Position numbers and translations under genes: made by a program | Notes under the pieces: model-generated | What the model was told of the DNA's origin: nothing | What the model saw: the letters and a program-made list of their open reading frames with translations, nothing else | The model's database searches: none | Part shown: positions 35,575-44,651 of the stretch, piece by piece | How the letters are laid out: the number at the start of each line of letters is the position of its first letter | Numbering within the stretch: position 1 is the first letter of the stretch | From: JAVBWI01 sp036677445 | Lineage (GTDB): Bacteria > Bacillota > Clostridia > Christensenellales > CAG-138 | Direction of reading: 5' to 3' | Length of the DNA stretch: 64,000 bases | Assembly: GCA_036677445.1 (NCBI GenBank) | Contig: JAVBWI010000001.1 | Span: forward strand, 3,008-67,007

Positions 35575-36282
35575 TCAAACGCGCAGGCGTTTGAGTATTT
35601 CATCCTTTACTTCCCGTTTCCGCTCGAGCAGGAACAGTATCAGCCCCAGCGCAAACGCCGGAATGATGACGAACCACGACCATTGCAGCTGCACCTGCAT
35701 ATCGTTGAACAGGTCGAGCAATATCTCCAGCCCCATCATCCCCACGCCTACGGACATGATCACAATGCCGTAACGCTGCCAGCCGCGCACATGCCGGCTG
35801 CGCCAGAGCAGCACGTCGATAAGCGCCAGTATCCCCACAAGCAGCACCTGCGGCATGGCAAGCGTGATATACCAATCCGCTGACTTGTCCGCCTGGTTGA
35901 TGACATACAGGTATAAGAGCAACGCGCAAATATCCAGCATTACCACCGCCGCCGGATGCAGCCCCGTATACACCAGCGGCAAAAGTATGAGCACCCACAG
36001 CAGCGCCAGGCTCGCCACCACATAGACGGACCATGTAAAGGCGTCCTCATAAACGAGATTTGCCATTACGCACACCACCGCCGCCAGCGCCATGATGATG
36101 GTGAATATAAACGCGACATAACGCTGCTCCACGCGCGCCTGTACACGCGCGATGTGCGTGCTGTAGGGCCTGGGCAGCGTGGGATCGTACGGCTCCTTGG
36201 GGTTTACGGCCTCCACACCGCAGAGCGGGCAGTGCCGCTGGCTTTTCTCAAGCTCTACGCCGCAGTTGACGCAATAGGCCAT
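35575..36282 (-). CDS. DUF6320-like zinc-ribbon membrane protein
   Basis: A 235-residue protein. The N-terminal zinc ribbon (CVNCG..CPLCG, residues 4-21) is followed by a short linker and six hydrophobic segments from about residue 55 to 220. It resembles the DUF6320 group. The ATG at 36282 follows AAAGGAGG; the longer in-frame start precedes it. It lies on the same strand as an acyltransferase and an esterase, separated from them by a family B element. Such a gene grouping recurs in clostridia to my recollection, which suggests a shared lipid or ester pathway; that is inference. Confidence 0.78.
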   Translation of the reverse strand: MAYCVNCGVELEKSQRHCPLCGVEAVNPKEPYDPTLPRPYSTHIARVQARVEQRYVAFIFTIIMALAAVVCVMANLVYEDAFTWSVYVVASLALLWVLILLPLVYTGLHPAAVVMLDICALLLYLYVINQADKSADWYITLAMPQVLLVGILALIDVLLWRSRHVRGWQRYGIVIMSVGVGMMGLEILLDLFNDMQVQLQWSWFVIIPAFALGLILFLLERKREVKDEILKRLRV

Positions 36283-36329
36283 AGGCTCTCCTCCTTTCCC
36301 CGGCGCCGACAAATTCCAGCGGATTTGTC

Positions 36330-36530
36330 AGGCCATCCAAAAACCTCTGTTTGGAAAACCGAGCCGGAATCTAAATCCCGAGGCTTTCAATCCGTCATTT
36401 TGCAGCGACCTGCGCGGTGCAAAATGACACCTTGGAGCGTAAGTTGGCGCGACAGATTTCCTGCGTAGCAGGAAACCGAGCGGCAACTTGCGCGGTTAAT
36501 CTCGGCAAAGTGCCTTTGGCACTTTGCCGA
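36330..36530 (-). repeat. Structured intergenic element, family B copy 1
   Basis: Read on the minus strand: hairpin CGGCAAAGTGCC-AAA-GGCACTTTGCCG (36503-36529); a long CAAGTTGCCGC..GCGCCAACTT arm with a TTTCCTGC..GCAGGAAA inner hairpin; the capped stem GTCATTTTGCA..TGCAAAATGAC (36394-36428) with loop CCGCGCAGGTCGC; then AAAGCCTCGGG. It begins 5 bases after the acyltransferase stop and is in sense with it. Confidence 0.82.
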
Positions 36531-36534
36531 CGCC

Positions 36535-37794
36535 CTAGGGCTGGTTGCTTTCCACCACAACGTGCAGCCCCTGCCGCACCAATGCCCGAAAGAACGTACG
36601 CTCCACATACGGCTCGGCAATACTGCGGGTAAAGCTGACGGAAAGCGCATCCCCATAGCTTATCATGCCACATTCCACGGTATTGCGGCGGGCAGTGCAC
36701 AAAACAAAATCAAAACGCCGCACAAACCCGCGCATAACGTCGGGCAATTCCACGGAACCGATATTGGAGAGCACGGAAGAATAGACGCTTTCCCCCGTCA
36801 GCTCATACACCAGCCGAATGCTGAGCTTTTTTAAGAACAGCGGCACGACGCGCAGCACGATATTGCGCTCATCCCCCACATTTTTGGAAATGCGCGCATT
36901 CAGGTTCTTTTCTGTGAACATGTAGCGAAAATAGTGGTGCACCTGCTCGAGCGTTTCCTCGAATGTGAACTCCCCGTAGTTGGGATCGATTCCGGGATTC
37001 AAATACTGCGAAAAGTTGCGCAGCGTGCTGGTGGGATAATATTTACGCAGGTTGACCGGCACGCTGACCTTAACGGGCCGCAGGCGCTTTACACGTTCGG
37101 CTAGCTGCATTTTATACAGCACGTAGAGCAGTGTCGCCGTCATGTATTCCGTGAGCGACACGCCGTATTTGCGGGAAAGGCCCAGCGCCTGTTTGACGCT
37201 GATGGTTCCCGTGGTGACGACGCGCATACCCGTATGCAGCGGCGTGCCGGTGGGATGGTATGCGCGCGGCTCGCTCCTGTTGGGCCGCGCGCCCATGCGG
37301 GAAAAACGCGAAAAACCGTCCTCCAGCTCTTCGGGGTGGGGCGGTTCGTTCAGGTCAAATATACCGTTTTCACAGGGTACCGCGGCGCCAAGCTCGCGCG
37401 CATATTCGGCAAGCAACGATTTAAAGAACGTCATGCCCCCGCCGCCATCGCATACTACATGCGCAAACTCGCAGGAGATGCGGTCGTGATGCACCTTGAC
37501 CCGAAAGGGCAGCTCGTTGGGGCCGACCGGCGCGCAGGGGTTGAGCGTATCCTCCTCCACCAGCGCGCGGACATCCGCTTGCTCCAGATAATACCAGAAC
37601 ATGCCGCGCCTAAGCCGCACATAAAAGCCGGGAAAGCGCGGCCGCATACGTTCCAGCGCACGCTGGAGCGCCCCATGCTCCACCTCCTGATGCATGACCG
37701 CCGTAAGGCGGAACATGGAGGTCCAGCCCTTATGCTGTATGACGGGATAGATGTTGGCCGCGTTATCCAGCGGATACCAGTTTCGCTTTTGCAA
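36535..37794 (-). CDS. Condensation-fold acyltransferase (alcohol acetyltransferase-like)
   Basis: A 419-residue protein of the CoA-dependent acyltransferase/condensation fold. The diagnostic HxxxDG is present as HVVCDG (112-117). A second-half motif near residue 360 (NIGSVELPD) matches the bridge region of this superfamily. Likely reaction: acyl transfer to an alcohol or lipid hydroxyl. The start is TTG at 37794, 5 bases after AAGGAG, an uncommon start codon. It is 10 bases downstream of an HSL-type esterase gene and clearly co-transcribed, so the pair could make and break the same ester. Substrate unknown. Confidence 0.8.
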   Translation of the reverse strand: MQKRNWYPLDNAANIYPVIQHKGWTSMFRLTAVMHQEVEHGALQRALERMRPRFPGFYVRLRRGMFWYYLEQADVRALVEEDTLNPCAPVGPNELPFRVKVHHDRISCEFAHVVCDGGGGMTFFKSLLAEYARELGAAVPCENGIFDLNEPPHPEELEDGFSRFSRMGARPNRSEPRAYHPTGTPLHTGMRVVTTGTISVKQALGLSRKYGVSLTEYMTATLLYVLYKMQLAERVKRLRPVKVSVPVNLRKYYPTSTLRNFSQYLNPGIDPNYGEFTFEETLEQVHHYFRYMFTEKNLNARISKNVGDERNIVLRVVPLFLKKLSIRLVYELTGESVYSSVLSNIGSVELPDVMRGFVRRFDFVLCTARRNTVECGMISYGDALSVSFTRSIAEPYVERTFFRALVRQGLHVVVESNQP

Positions 37795-37804
37795 TTCTGC
37801 TCCT

Positions 37805-38725
37805 TTATGACAAGATGTCCGAAACCGGGGAAGCCTTTGTATGCTCCAGCAGATAGTCGGCTATGCCGCGTATGGCGGCATGGCTTTCCGGTACGTCAAA
37901 CACATGAAAGACATGCCACATGCCCTTCCACTCCGAAAGGAGCACGTCCGCACCGTCGCGCCGCATGGCGGCGGCAAGCCTGCGCGCCTCGCCCAGCAGC
38001 AGCTCATGCGTACCCACGTGAATCAGTGTGGGCGGAAAGCCCGAAAAGTTTGCATATACCGGTGAGATCAGCGGGTCCTTCAAATACCTTCCATAAGCAT
38101 AGTACATCGCCGCGCGCAGCAGCTTTTTGCGTTCGAGCAGCGGGTCAATCTGCTGGTTTTCTTCATAGCTCGCATCCGAAAGCGTCAGATCCACCCAAGG
38201 GGAAAGCGCCGCAATGGCGGCCGGAAGAGGCAGCCCTTCCTGCCGCGCGCGCAGCGCCGTCGCAAGCTCCAGCCCGCCGCCCGCGGAATCGCCCACAAAG
38301 GCGATGCGGGAAGGATGCAGCCCCAGCGAAAGCGCATAGCGGTAGGCCGCAAGCCCGTCTTCGAGCGCCGCGGGGTAGGGATGCTCCGGCGCAAGCCGGT
38401 ATTCAAAGGAAAGTACGTTTCGGCCGGTGGCCTGCGCAAAATCCACCGCCAGGGGGCGCGTACTCACAATGCTGCCGGCCATGTACGCCCCGCCGTGGAA
38501 GTAGAGTATTGCCTCCTCCTCCGGCGCGCCCAGCGTGTGAAACCACTCCGCGCGCATGTCGCCTATGCAGTCCTCCGCCACGACCATGTTATCGGGCAGA
38601 CGGCTGACGTCGTTCATGGCAAGCAAATCCTGCCCCATGCGCTCCATTTCCAGGCTGAGGTTGTTAAGCAATGGCCGGAAGCCGCGAATGGCCGCCTGCA
38701 GTATGTTGCTGACCGGGCTTGCCAT
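37805..38725 (-). CDS. Alpha/beta hydrolase, hormone-sensitive-lipase family
   Basis: A 306-residue esterase. The oxyanion motif is HGGAY (77-81) and the nucleophile is S147 in GDSAGG. The His is in the MWHVFH segment near residue 270. The acid position, usually Asp in this family, appears to be filled by Glu (LLLGEARRLA, near residue 245). No signal peptide is seen. AAGGAGG lies before the ATG at 38725, directly behind a strong leader hairpin. It forms an operon with the acyltransferase. Confidence 0.88.
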   Translation of the reverse strand: MASPVSNILQAAIRGFRPLLNNLSLEMERMGQDLLAMNDVSRLPDNMVVAEDCIGDMRAEWFHTLGAPEEEAILYFHGGAYMAGSIVSTRPLAVDFAQATGRNVLSFEYRLAPEHPYPAALEDGLAAYRYALSLGLHPSRIAFVGDSAGGGLELATALRARQEGLPLPAAIAALSPWVDLTLSDASYEENQQIDPLLERKKLLRAAMYYAYGRYLKDPLISPVYANFSGFPPTLIHVGTHELLLGEARRLAAAMRRDGADVLLSEWKGMWHVFHVFDVPESHAAIRGIADYLLEHTKASPVSDILS

Positions 38726-38740
38726 ATGCGGTCCTCCTTA

Positions 38741-38770
38741 TCGAACACGTGGCGTACGCCGCGTGTTCGA
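38741..38770 (-). promoter_or_regulatory. Leader hairpin next to the esterase ribosome site
   Basis: TCGAACACG..CGTGTTCGA with an inner GGCG-TA-CGCC helix, near-perfect over 30 bases, ending immediately before AAGGAGG. It could stabilise the message or modulate access of ribosomes. Confidence 0.5.
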
Positions 38771-38850
38771 GTTTTCCAAGTCATTCATATGTTTCTCTCG
38801 TGAATAGGGCGACGGAGCGCCCCATTAGCAGTCAAAGGGAAAGAACTTCC

Positions 38851-39952
38851 CTAGCTTTGTGCCAGGAACGCGTTGATGAATGAATCGAGGTCCCCGTCCA
38901 TCACGGCCTGTATGTTGCCGTTTTCCGTGCCGGTGCGGTGATCCTTCACCAGCGTATAGGGCTGGAATACGTAGGAACGGATCTGGCTGCCCCACTCGAT
39001 CTTCTTCATGTCTCCCTTGATCTGCGCCATCTGCTCCATGCGCTCGCGCTCCTGCAGTTCCAGCAGCTTGCCTTTGAGCATGCGCATGGCGGTCTCCTTG
39101 TTCTGCAGCTGGCTGCGCTCGTTCTGGCACTGCACCACGATACCGGTGGGCAAATGCGTAATGCGGATGGCGGAAGACGTTTTGTTGACGTGCTGACCGC
39201 CCGCGCCGCTGCTTCGGTAGGTATCCACCCGCAGGTCGTCGGCGTCGATCTCGATGTTGTTCTCGTCGCTGTCAAAAATCGGGGTAACGTCCAGCGAGGC
39301 GAACGAGGTGTGCCTGCGCCCCGAGGAATCAAAGGGCGATATGCGCACCAGCCGGTGCACGCCCTTTTCCGCTTTGAGATAGCCGTAGGCGCTGTCGCCG
39401 CTGACCTCGAACGTAACGGATTTGATGCCCGCCTCGTCGCCGTCGAGCAAATCCAGCTCGCGCACGGCCCAGCCGCGTTCCGCACAGTAGCGGGTATACA
39501 TGCGGTAGAGCATCTGCACCCAATCCTGCGCCTCGGTGCCGCCCGCACCCGCGTGCAGGGAAAGCACGGCGTTGGAGGAATCGTACTCGCCCTTTAAGAG
39601 CGTAGAAAGCCGGAGTTCCTCAACGTTCCGGGCAAACGCCTCGTATTCGCGCACCAGTTCCTCGGCCAGGGAGGCGTCCTCCTCCTCCTCGATCATTTCG
39701 ACAAGCGTCTGCAAATCTTCCGATGCGGCCTTCAGGCGCTCGTAGCGGTTGATTTTACCTTGCACGGCCTTGACGCGCTGGTTGACCTTGTTGGCTGCGT
39801 CCACATTATCCCAGAATTCGGGAGCGCCCATTTGCTCTTCGAGCGTTTTCTGCTCCGCCTTCAACCCCGCGAGGTCAAAGTGAGTCACCTGCCTCTTTGA
39901 GCGTCTGCACGGACGCCGCGATTTGCTGCTTGTATTCGTCCAGTAAAATCAA
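38851..39952 (-). CDS. prfB: Peptide chain release factor 2, with programmed +1 frameshift
   Basis: Release factor 2 terminates translation at UGA and UAA. The gene is in two frames. A TTG start at 39952 opens 25 codons ending CTT TGA (TGA at 39875-39877), and a +1 slip at CTTTGAC continues for 341 codons to 38851, giving about 366 residues, the normal RF2 length. The junction reads AGDSL-DLAGL. A purine-rich GAGGCAGG lies just upstream of the slip site. The tripeptide SPF (RISPFDSSG) gives UGA/UAA specificity, and GGQ (GAGGQHVNK) is the catalytic loop. The frameshift autoregulates RF2 levels. Confidence 0.95.
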
Positions 39953-40028
39953 AGTCTTCACTTCCTTCTAAATGTTGTTTCGCTTAGTATGGTTAACTCT
40001 ACCGGTTCGTTCCCTTATGGCTTTTTTC

Positions 40029-40317
40029 GTCAAATCTGACGACATGTGCGTCAGATTTGACACCTTGCACAGATGCCAGCCGCGCCCGCAGGGCGCAGGC
40101 ATCTGTGAGAAACCCCCAAAGGTCTGGCAAACATGCTTCAGCATGTTTGCGAATATCCGCCGCAGCGATCTCGCTCTGACGGGCGTAGCCCGCTAGAGCG
40201 ACAAAGACATGCGCGTCAGATTTGACACCTTGCACAGATGCCGGCCTGCGCCCGCAGGGCGCAGGCATCTGTGAGAAACCCCCAAAGGTCTCGCAAACAT
40301 GCTTCAGCATGTTGCGA
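40029..40317 (-). repeat. Tandem structured element C between secA and prfB
   Basis: Two units with a 165-base period (starting 40048 and 40213) share about 105 nearly identical bases, each with GCACAGATGCC..GGCATCTGTG and GCAAACATGCT..AGCATGTTTGC hairpins. The first unit begins with a perfect hairpin GTCAAATCTGACG..CGTCAGATTTGAC (40029-40061), whose minus-strand loop is CGCACATGTCG, the cap of families A, B and D. The element fills the whole gap after the secA stop. Confidence 0.85.
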
Positions 40318-43059
40318 CTAGTTTTTCATGCAGCAGTTCTTATACTTCTTTCCGCTGCCGCAGGGGCAGGGGTCGTTGCGTCCGACGGTTTTGCCCTTGC
40401 GCACAGGGGTCCTGCCCTCCGGCGCGGGGGTATCCACAGGCTTCGCGAGCTGTTCGCGCTGCGTGGACGCGCTCTTGAGCTGCGCGGCCAGCAGGAAGCG
40501 TATGGTCTGATCCCGGATTTCCTCCACCATGGCGTCGAACATCTCAAAGCCCTCGTGCGTATACGCGGCAACTGGCTCCTTCTGGCCATAGGCGCGCAAG
40601 CCGATGCCCTGGCGAAGCTGGTCCATGGCGTCGATATGATCCATCCAGTGGCTGTCCACCGCGCGCAGCAGCGCGACGCGCTCCACTTCGCGCATATCCA
40701 CGCCGGCCTCGGTGATCTCTTTCTCCTTCTTATCGTACGCTTCGCGCGCGAATGCAAACAGGCGGTCCACCACGGCGGCCTGGTTCAGCTTTTCGATCTC
40801 GCCGGGCGCAAACAGCATGCGGCGCGGCAGGCGGCACAAATCGCATACCTCGTGCGAGAGCGAGGTAAGATCCCATTCCTCCGGGTATACGCCTACCGGG
40901 CAGAAGCGGGCCGCATGCTGCTCCATAACGCCGCGCAGCATATCCAGCAGCGATTGATGGATATCCTCGCCCATGAGTACGCGGCGGCGCTGGCCGTAGA
41001 TGATCTCGCGCTGCTTGTTCATCACGTCGTCGTACTGCAGCACGTTTTTGCGGATTTCGAAGTTGTACATCTCGACGCGCTTCTGCGCGGCCTCGATCTG
41101 TTTGGTGATCATGCCCATTTCGATGGGCACGTCGTCATCCGGCGTAACGCGTTCGAGCATGCCCTTGATGCGGTCCGCGCCAAAGCGCCGCATCAGCTCA
41201 TCCTCCAGCGATACATAAAAGCGCGTGCTGCCGGGGTCGCCCTGGCGGCCGGAACGGCCGCGAAGCTGGTTATCGATACGGCGGCTCTCGTGCCGCTCGG
41301 TGCCTATGATGTGCAGGCCGCCTAAGCCCACGACCTTATCGTGCTCGGCGTCGGTCCCCTGCTTGAATTGCCTGTACAGCCGCTCGTAGGTACTTCTGGC
41401 TTCAAGTATCTCCGGATCGTTTGTTTCCGCGTGGCCCGTCGCTTCCTCGATAAGCGCCTCCTCCATGCCGTCACGCCGCAATTGCTGCCGGGCGAGGAAA
41501 TCGGGGTTGCCGCCCAATAAAATATCCGTACCGCGGCCGGCCATGTTGGTGGCGATGGTCACATGGCCGTATTTACCGGCCTGGGCGACGATTTCCGCTT
41601 CCTTGGCATGCTGCTTGGCGTTCAATACCTCATGTGGAATGCCTTTACGCTGCAAGAGCTCGCTCAAATACTCGCTGCGCTCTACGGAGATGGTGCCCAC
41701 CAGAATGGGCTGGCCGGTTTTGTACATGGCCTCGATCTCCTGCACCACGGCGCGGAACTTGCCCACTTCCGTGGTGTAGACCACATCGTTGTTGTCCTTG
41801 CGGATCATGGGCCGGTTGGTGGGGATCTCCACCACGTCGAGGTTGTATATGCCGGTGAACTCCGCCTCTTCCGTCTTGGCGGTACCCGTCATGCCCGCGA
41901 GCTTTTTGTACATGCGGAAGAAGTTCTGGAAGGTGATGGTGGCGAGCGTCTTGTTCTCGCGCTCCACCTTGACGCCCTCCTTCGCCTCCAGCGCCTGGTG
42001 CAGTCCCTCGCTGAAGCGGCGGCCAAGCATAAGGCGGCCGGTGAACTCGTCAACGATAATAACCTGCCCGTCCTGCACGACATAATCCACATCGCGCTGG
42101 AATACCGCGTGCGCCTTGAGCGCCTGCAGGATATGGTGGTTGATCTCGGTATTATCGGTATCCGCAAGGCTGTCCACCTTAAAATAAGCTTCCGCCTTTT
42201 CGATGCCCTGCTGGGTCAGCTGCACCGTCCTCGCCTTGATATCCACCATGTAATCGCCCTCTTCGGGCTGGTCGGCATCCATCAGCATTTCCGATCGGGT
42301 CTTTTTTTCGATATTCGGCCCGCGGGTGAGCTTCAATACAAACCGGTCGGCCCTCTGGTACATGTCGGTGGTCTGTTCGCCATGGCCGGAAATAATGAGC
42401 GGCGTTCTCGCTTCATCCACGAGTATGCTGTCCACCTCGTCCACAATGGCATACTGGAGCTCCCGCTGCACCATATTCTCGCGGTAGACGACCATATTAT
42501 CCCTTAAATAATCAAAGCCCAGCTCGTTGTTGGTACCGTAGCAGATATCGCTGTTGTAAGCCGCGCGGCGCTCGTCGTTATCCAGCCCGTGGACGATCAC
42601 GCCCACGGTAAGGCCCAGGAAGCGGTGGATTTTGCCCATCCACTGCGCGTCGCGGCGTGCGAGGTAGTCGTTGACGGTGACGATGTGTACGCCCTGCCCG
42701 GCAAGGGCGTTCAGGTATGCGGGCAGCGTGGCCACCAGCGTTTTGCCCTCGCCCGTTTTCATCTCGGCGATGCGGCCCTGATGCAGCACGATGCCGCCGA
42801 TGAGCTGCACATCAAAATGCCGCATGCCCACGGTCCGCACGGCGGCTTCCCGCACGGCGGCGAAGGCTTCCGGCAAAAGATCGTCCAGCGTTTCGCCTGC
42901 GGCCAGCCGGGCTTTGAATTCCGACGTTTTCTCCCGCAGCGCGGAATCGGAGAGCGCCTGCATGGAAGGCTCCAGACCGTTGATTTTATCTACGATGGGC
43001 GCGAGTTTTTTCAGCTTTGCCTCGGGGCTGGTGCCCAGCAGCTTATCGAACAATCCCAT
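40318..43059 (-). CDS. secA: Preprotein translocase ATPase SecA
   Basis: A 913-residue motor that drives proteins through SecYEG. Walker A is MKTGEGKTLVA near residue 100; Walker B is in VDEVDSILVDEARTPLI; RSGRQGDPG and TNMAGRGTDI are in the second motor domain. A C-terminal zinc-binding SEC-C tail (CPCGSGKKYKNCC) is intact. Length and domains are normal for the housekeeping SecA. Upstream, a consensus -10 TATAAT on the minus strand (43116-43121) marks the promoter. prfB follows after element C, a common clostridial secA-prfB order. Confidence 0.98.
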   Translation of the reverse strand: MGLFDKLLGTSPEAKLKKLAPIVDKINGLEPSMQALSDSALREKTSEFKARLAAGETLDDLLPEAFAAVREAAVRTVGMRHFDVQLIGGIVLHQGRIAEMKTGEGKTLVATLPAYLNALAGQGVHIVTVNDYLARRDAQWMGKIHRFLGLTVGVIVHGLDNDERRAAYNSDICYGTNNELGFDYLRDNMVVYRENMVQRELQYAIVDEVDSILVDEARTPLIISGHGEQTTDMYQRADRFVLKLTRGPNIEKKTRSEMLMDADQPEEGDYMVDIKARTVQLTQQGIEKAEAYFKVDSLADTDNTEINHHILQALKAHAVFQRDVDYVVQDGQVIIVDEFTGRLMLGRRFSEGLHQALEAKEGVKVERENKTLATITFQNFFRMYKKLAGMTGTAKTEEAEFTGIYNLDVVEIPTNRPMIRKDNNDVVYTTEVGKFRAVVQEIEAMYKTGQPILVGTISVERSEYLSELLQRKGIPHEVLNAKQHAKEAEIVAQAGKYGHVTIATNMAGRGTDILLGGNPDFLARQQLRRDGMEEALIEEATGHAETNDPEILEARSTYERLYRQFKQGTDAEHDKVVGLGGLHIIGTERHESRRIDNQLRGRSGRQGDPGSTRFYVSLEDELMRRFGADRIKGMLERVTPDDDVPIEMGMITKQIEAAQKRVEMYNFEIRKNVLQYDDVMNKQREIIYGQRRRVLMGEDIHQSLLDMLRGVMEQHAARFCPVGVYPEEWDLTSLSHEVCDLCRLPRRMLFAPGEIEKLNQAAVVDRLFAFAREAYDKKEKEITEAGVDMREVERVALLRAVDSHWMDHIDAMDQLRQGIGLRAYGQKEPVAAYTHEGFEMFDAMVEEIRDQTIRFLLAAQLKSASTQREQLAKPVDTPAPEGRTPVRKGKTVGRNDPCPCGSGKKYKNCCMKN

Positions 43060-43115
43060 AAGTATTTTTTCCCGCGCGGGGTGTCGCGGACTCCTCCATT
43101 GTTTTAATCCTATCC

Positions 43116-43121
43116 ATTATA
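43116..43121 (-). promoter_or_regulatory. -10 box of secA
   Basis: Perfect TATAAT on the minus strand 57 bases before the secA start. The -35 (TTGTGC at 18-nt spacing) is weak. Confidence 0.5.
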
Positions 43122-43314
43122 GCATGCACAGGTACACCAGCACAACGCGCGGGACGCCGTGAACCTTGAACATTGCTTGAACACATTGCGGCAGCATTTG
43201 GGCGGTAACGGAAGGCAGACAAAAACCGCGCCGATTTGCTATAATAAGGTGGCAGCCTTCACCGGCATGCAACAGAAAATCCTGAATAGTATTCGGGAAA
43301 AAAGAGGAAGCGTT

Positions 43315-44502
43315 ATGGTAACGATAGAAGCCTGTCAGGCCCGTTATGGGGAAAAACTAAAAAGTATCGCGCGCGAACTGCATATGCACCCGGAATTGAG
43401 CATGCAGGAGCACGCGACCACCGCGCTGATACGCTCTATACTGCGGGAGCTTGGCATTGAGGAAATTGAGCTGGGCCTTGCAACTGGCGTGGTCGGCCTG
43501 CTGCGCGGCGGCAGGCCGGGGCCCGTGATCGGCCTTCGGGCGGATATCGACGCGCTCTGCCAGCATGAGCAGACGGACGGGCCGGATAAATCCCTCTCTG
43601 AAGGAAAAATGCACGCCTGCGGCCATGACGTGCATACCGCGAGCCTGCTTGGCACGGCAATGCTGCTGGCAGATATGCGCGAAGAGCTATCCGGCGATGT
43701 GGCGCTGCTGTTCCAGCCCGCGGAGGAAACGCTATCCGGCGCGCGGTACATGCTGGACCACGGTCTTTTAGAGCGCGTGCATATGGATGCGCTGTTCGGC
43801 CTGCACAACACGCCGCACCTGCCCGTAGGTATGATCGGCCTAAAGCAGGGGCACCTGATGGCCGCAAAGGATCTGTTTTCTGTACGCATCACCGGCCGCG
43901 GCGGACACAGCAGCGCGCCGCACAAGAATATCGACCCCGTGGTCGCGGCCGCCGCGGTGATTCAGGGCATCCATACCATCGTCAGCCGCAATGTCGGCCC
44001 GCTGCAATCAGCGGTCGTCAACGTAAGCTATATGCAGGGCGGTTCACCGGAGGATCTGGTCGTAGACGAAGCGGTGCTTCGCGGCAGCATCCGCACGCAT
44101 ACGCCGGAAGTGCGAAAGCAGGTGCTGGAACGGCTGGAGCAGGTGGCCTCGTTCACCGCGCAGGCGTACGGCTGCACGGCCGTCTGCGAACACGAGAGCG
44201 TTACGCCCGCCGTGGACAACCCGCCCGCGCTGTATGCAATCGCAAAGCGGGCAGCCGCTGAACTGGTGGGGGAAGCAAATATCCGCACGCCGCAGCTCAA
44301 CATGGCCTCGGAGGATTTCGCGGTGTTCGCGAAGCGAATACCCGGCTTTTTCTACTTTTTAGGTTCCGGCGCGCCGGGCGCGCGCAATTATTCCTGGCAC
44401 CACCCGCAGTTCGCGGCGCACCCGGATACGCCGCTTTATGGTGCGACGCTCCTGGCGCACACAGCCGTGTGCGCACAAAGCATGCTGGGACAAGAAGAAT
44501 GA
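43315..44502 (+). CDS. M20-family amidohydrolase
   Basis: A 395-residue metal-dependent hydrolase, the third member of its family here. It shows ARELHMHPELSMQEH (20-34), ACGHDVHTASLLGTA, FQPAEE, and C-terminal MASEDFAVFAK with the final metal ligand. It resembles N-acyl-amino-acid and hippurate-type hydrolases. The ATG at 43315 follows AGAGGAAG; the frame is open 52 codons further up, but no ribosome site lies there. It stands alone, divergent from secA, with TATAAT near 43237. Substrate unknown. Confidence 0.9.
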   Translation: MVTIEACQARYGEKLKSIARELHMHPELSMQEHATTALIRSILRELGIEEIELGLATGVVGLLRGGRPGPVIGLRADIDALCQHEQTDGPDKSLSEGKMHACGHDVHTASLLGTAMLLADMREELSGDVALLFQPAEETLSGARYMLDHGLLERVHMDALFGLHNTPHLPVGMIGLKQGHLMAAKDLFSVRITGRGGHSSAPHKNIDPVVAAAAVIQGIHTIVSRNVGPLQSAVVNVSYMQGGSPEDLVVDEAVLRGSIRTHTPEVRKQVLERLEQVASFTAQAYGCTAVCEHESVTPAVDNPPALYAIAKRAAAELVGEANIRTPQLNMASEDFAVFAKRIPGFFYFLGSGAPGARNYSWHHPQFAAHPDTPLYGATLLAHTAVCAQSMLGQEE

Positions 44503-44571
44503 TGTGGGGGCTTTGCCCCCGCACCCCCACTCCTTTTCTTAAAGAAAAGGAGCAAAAGATAAAGCATATAA

Positions 44572-44606
44572 GAAACTGCCCGAGAGCCAAGCCCTCGGGC
44601 AGTTTC
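44572..44606. terminator. Convergent terminator
   Basis: GAAACTGCCCGAG / CTCGGGCAGTTTC stem with T-rich flanks between the M20 gene and the leftward topoisomerase gene. Two further hairpins (GGGGGC-TTT-GCCCCC near 44507; CCTTTTCTT..AAGAAAAGG near 44532) precede it. Confidence 0.78.
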
Positions 44607-44651
44607 TATATTCTCAAAGGATTCGCTGAATCGTGGAACTCCAAGAGTCTC

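Noticed and set aside
38556..38575. Another CGCGCATGTCG in the esterase gene
   Set aside because: Within coding sequence and without a flanking stem; chance match.
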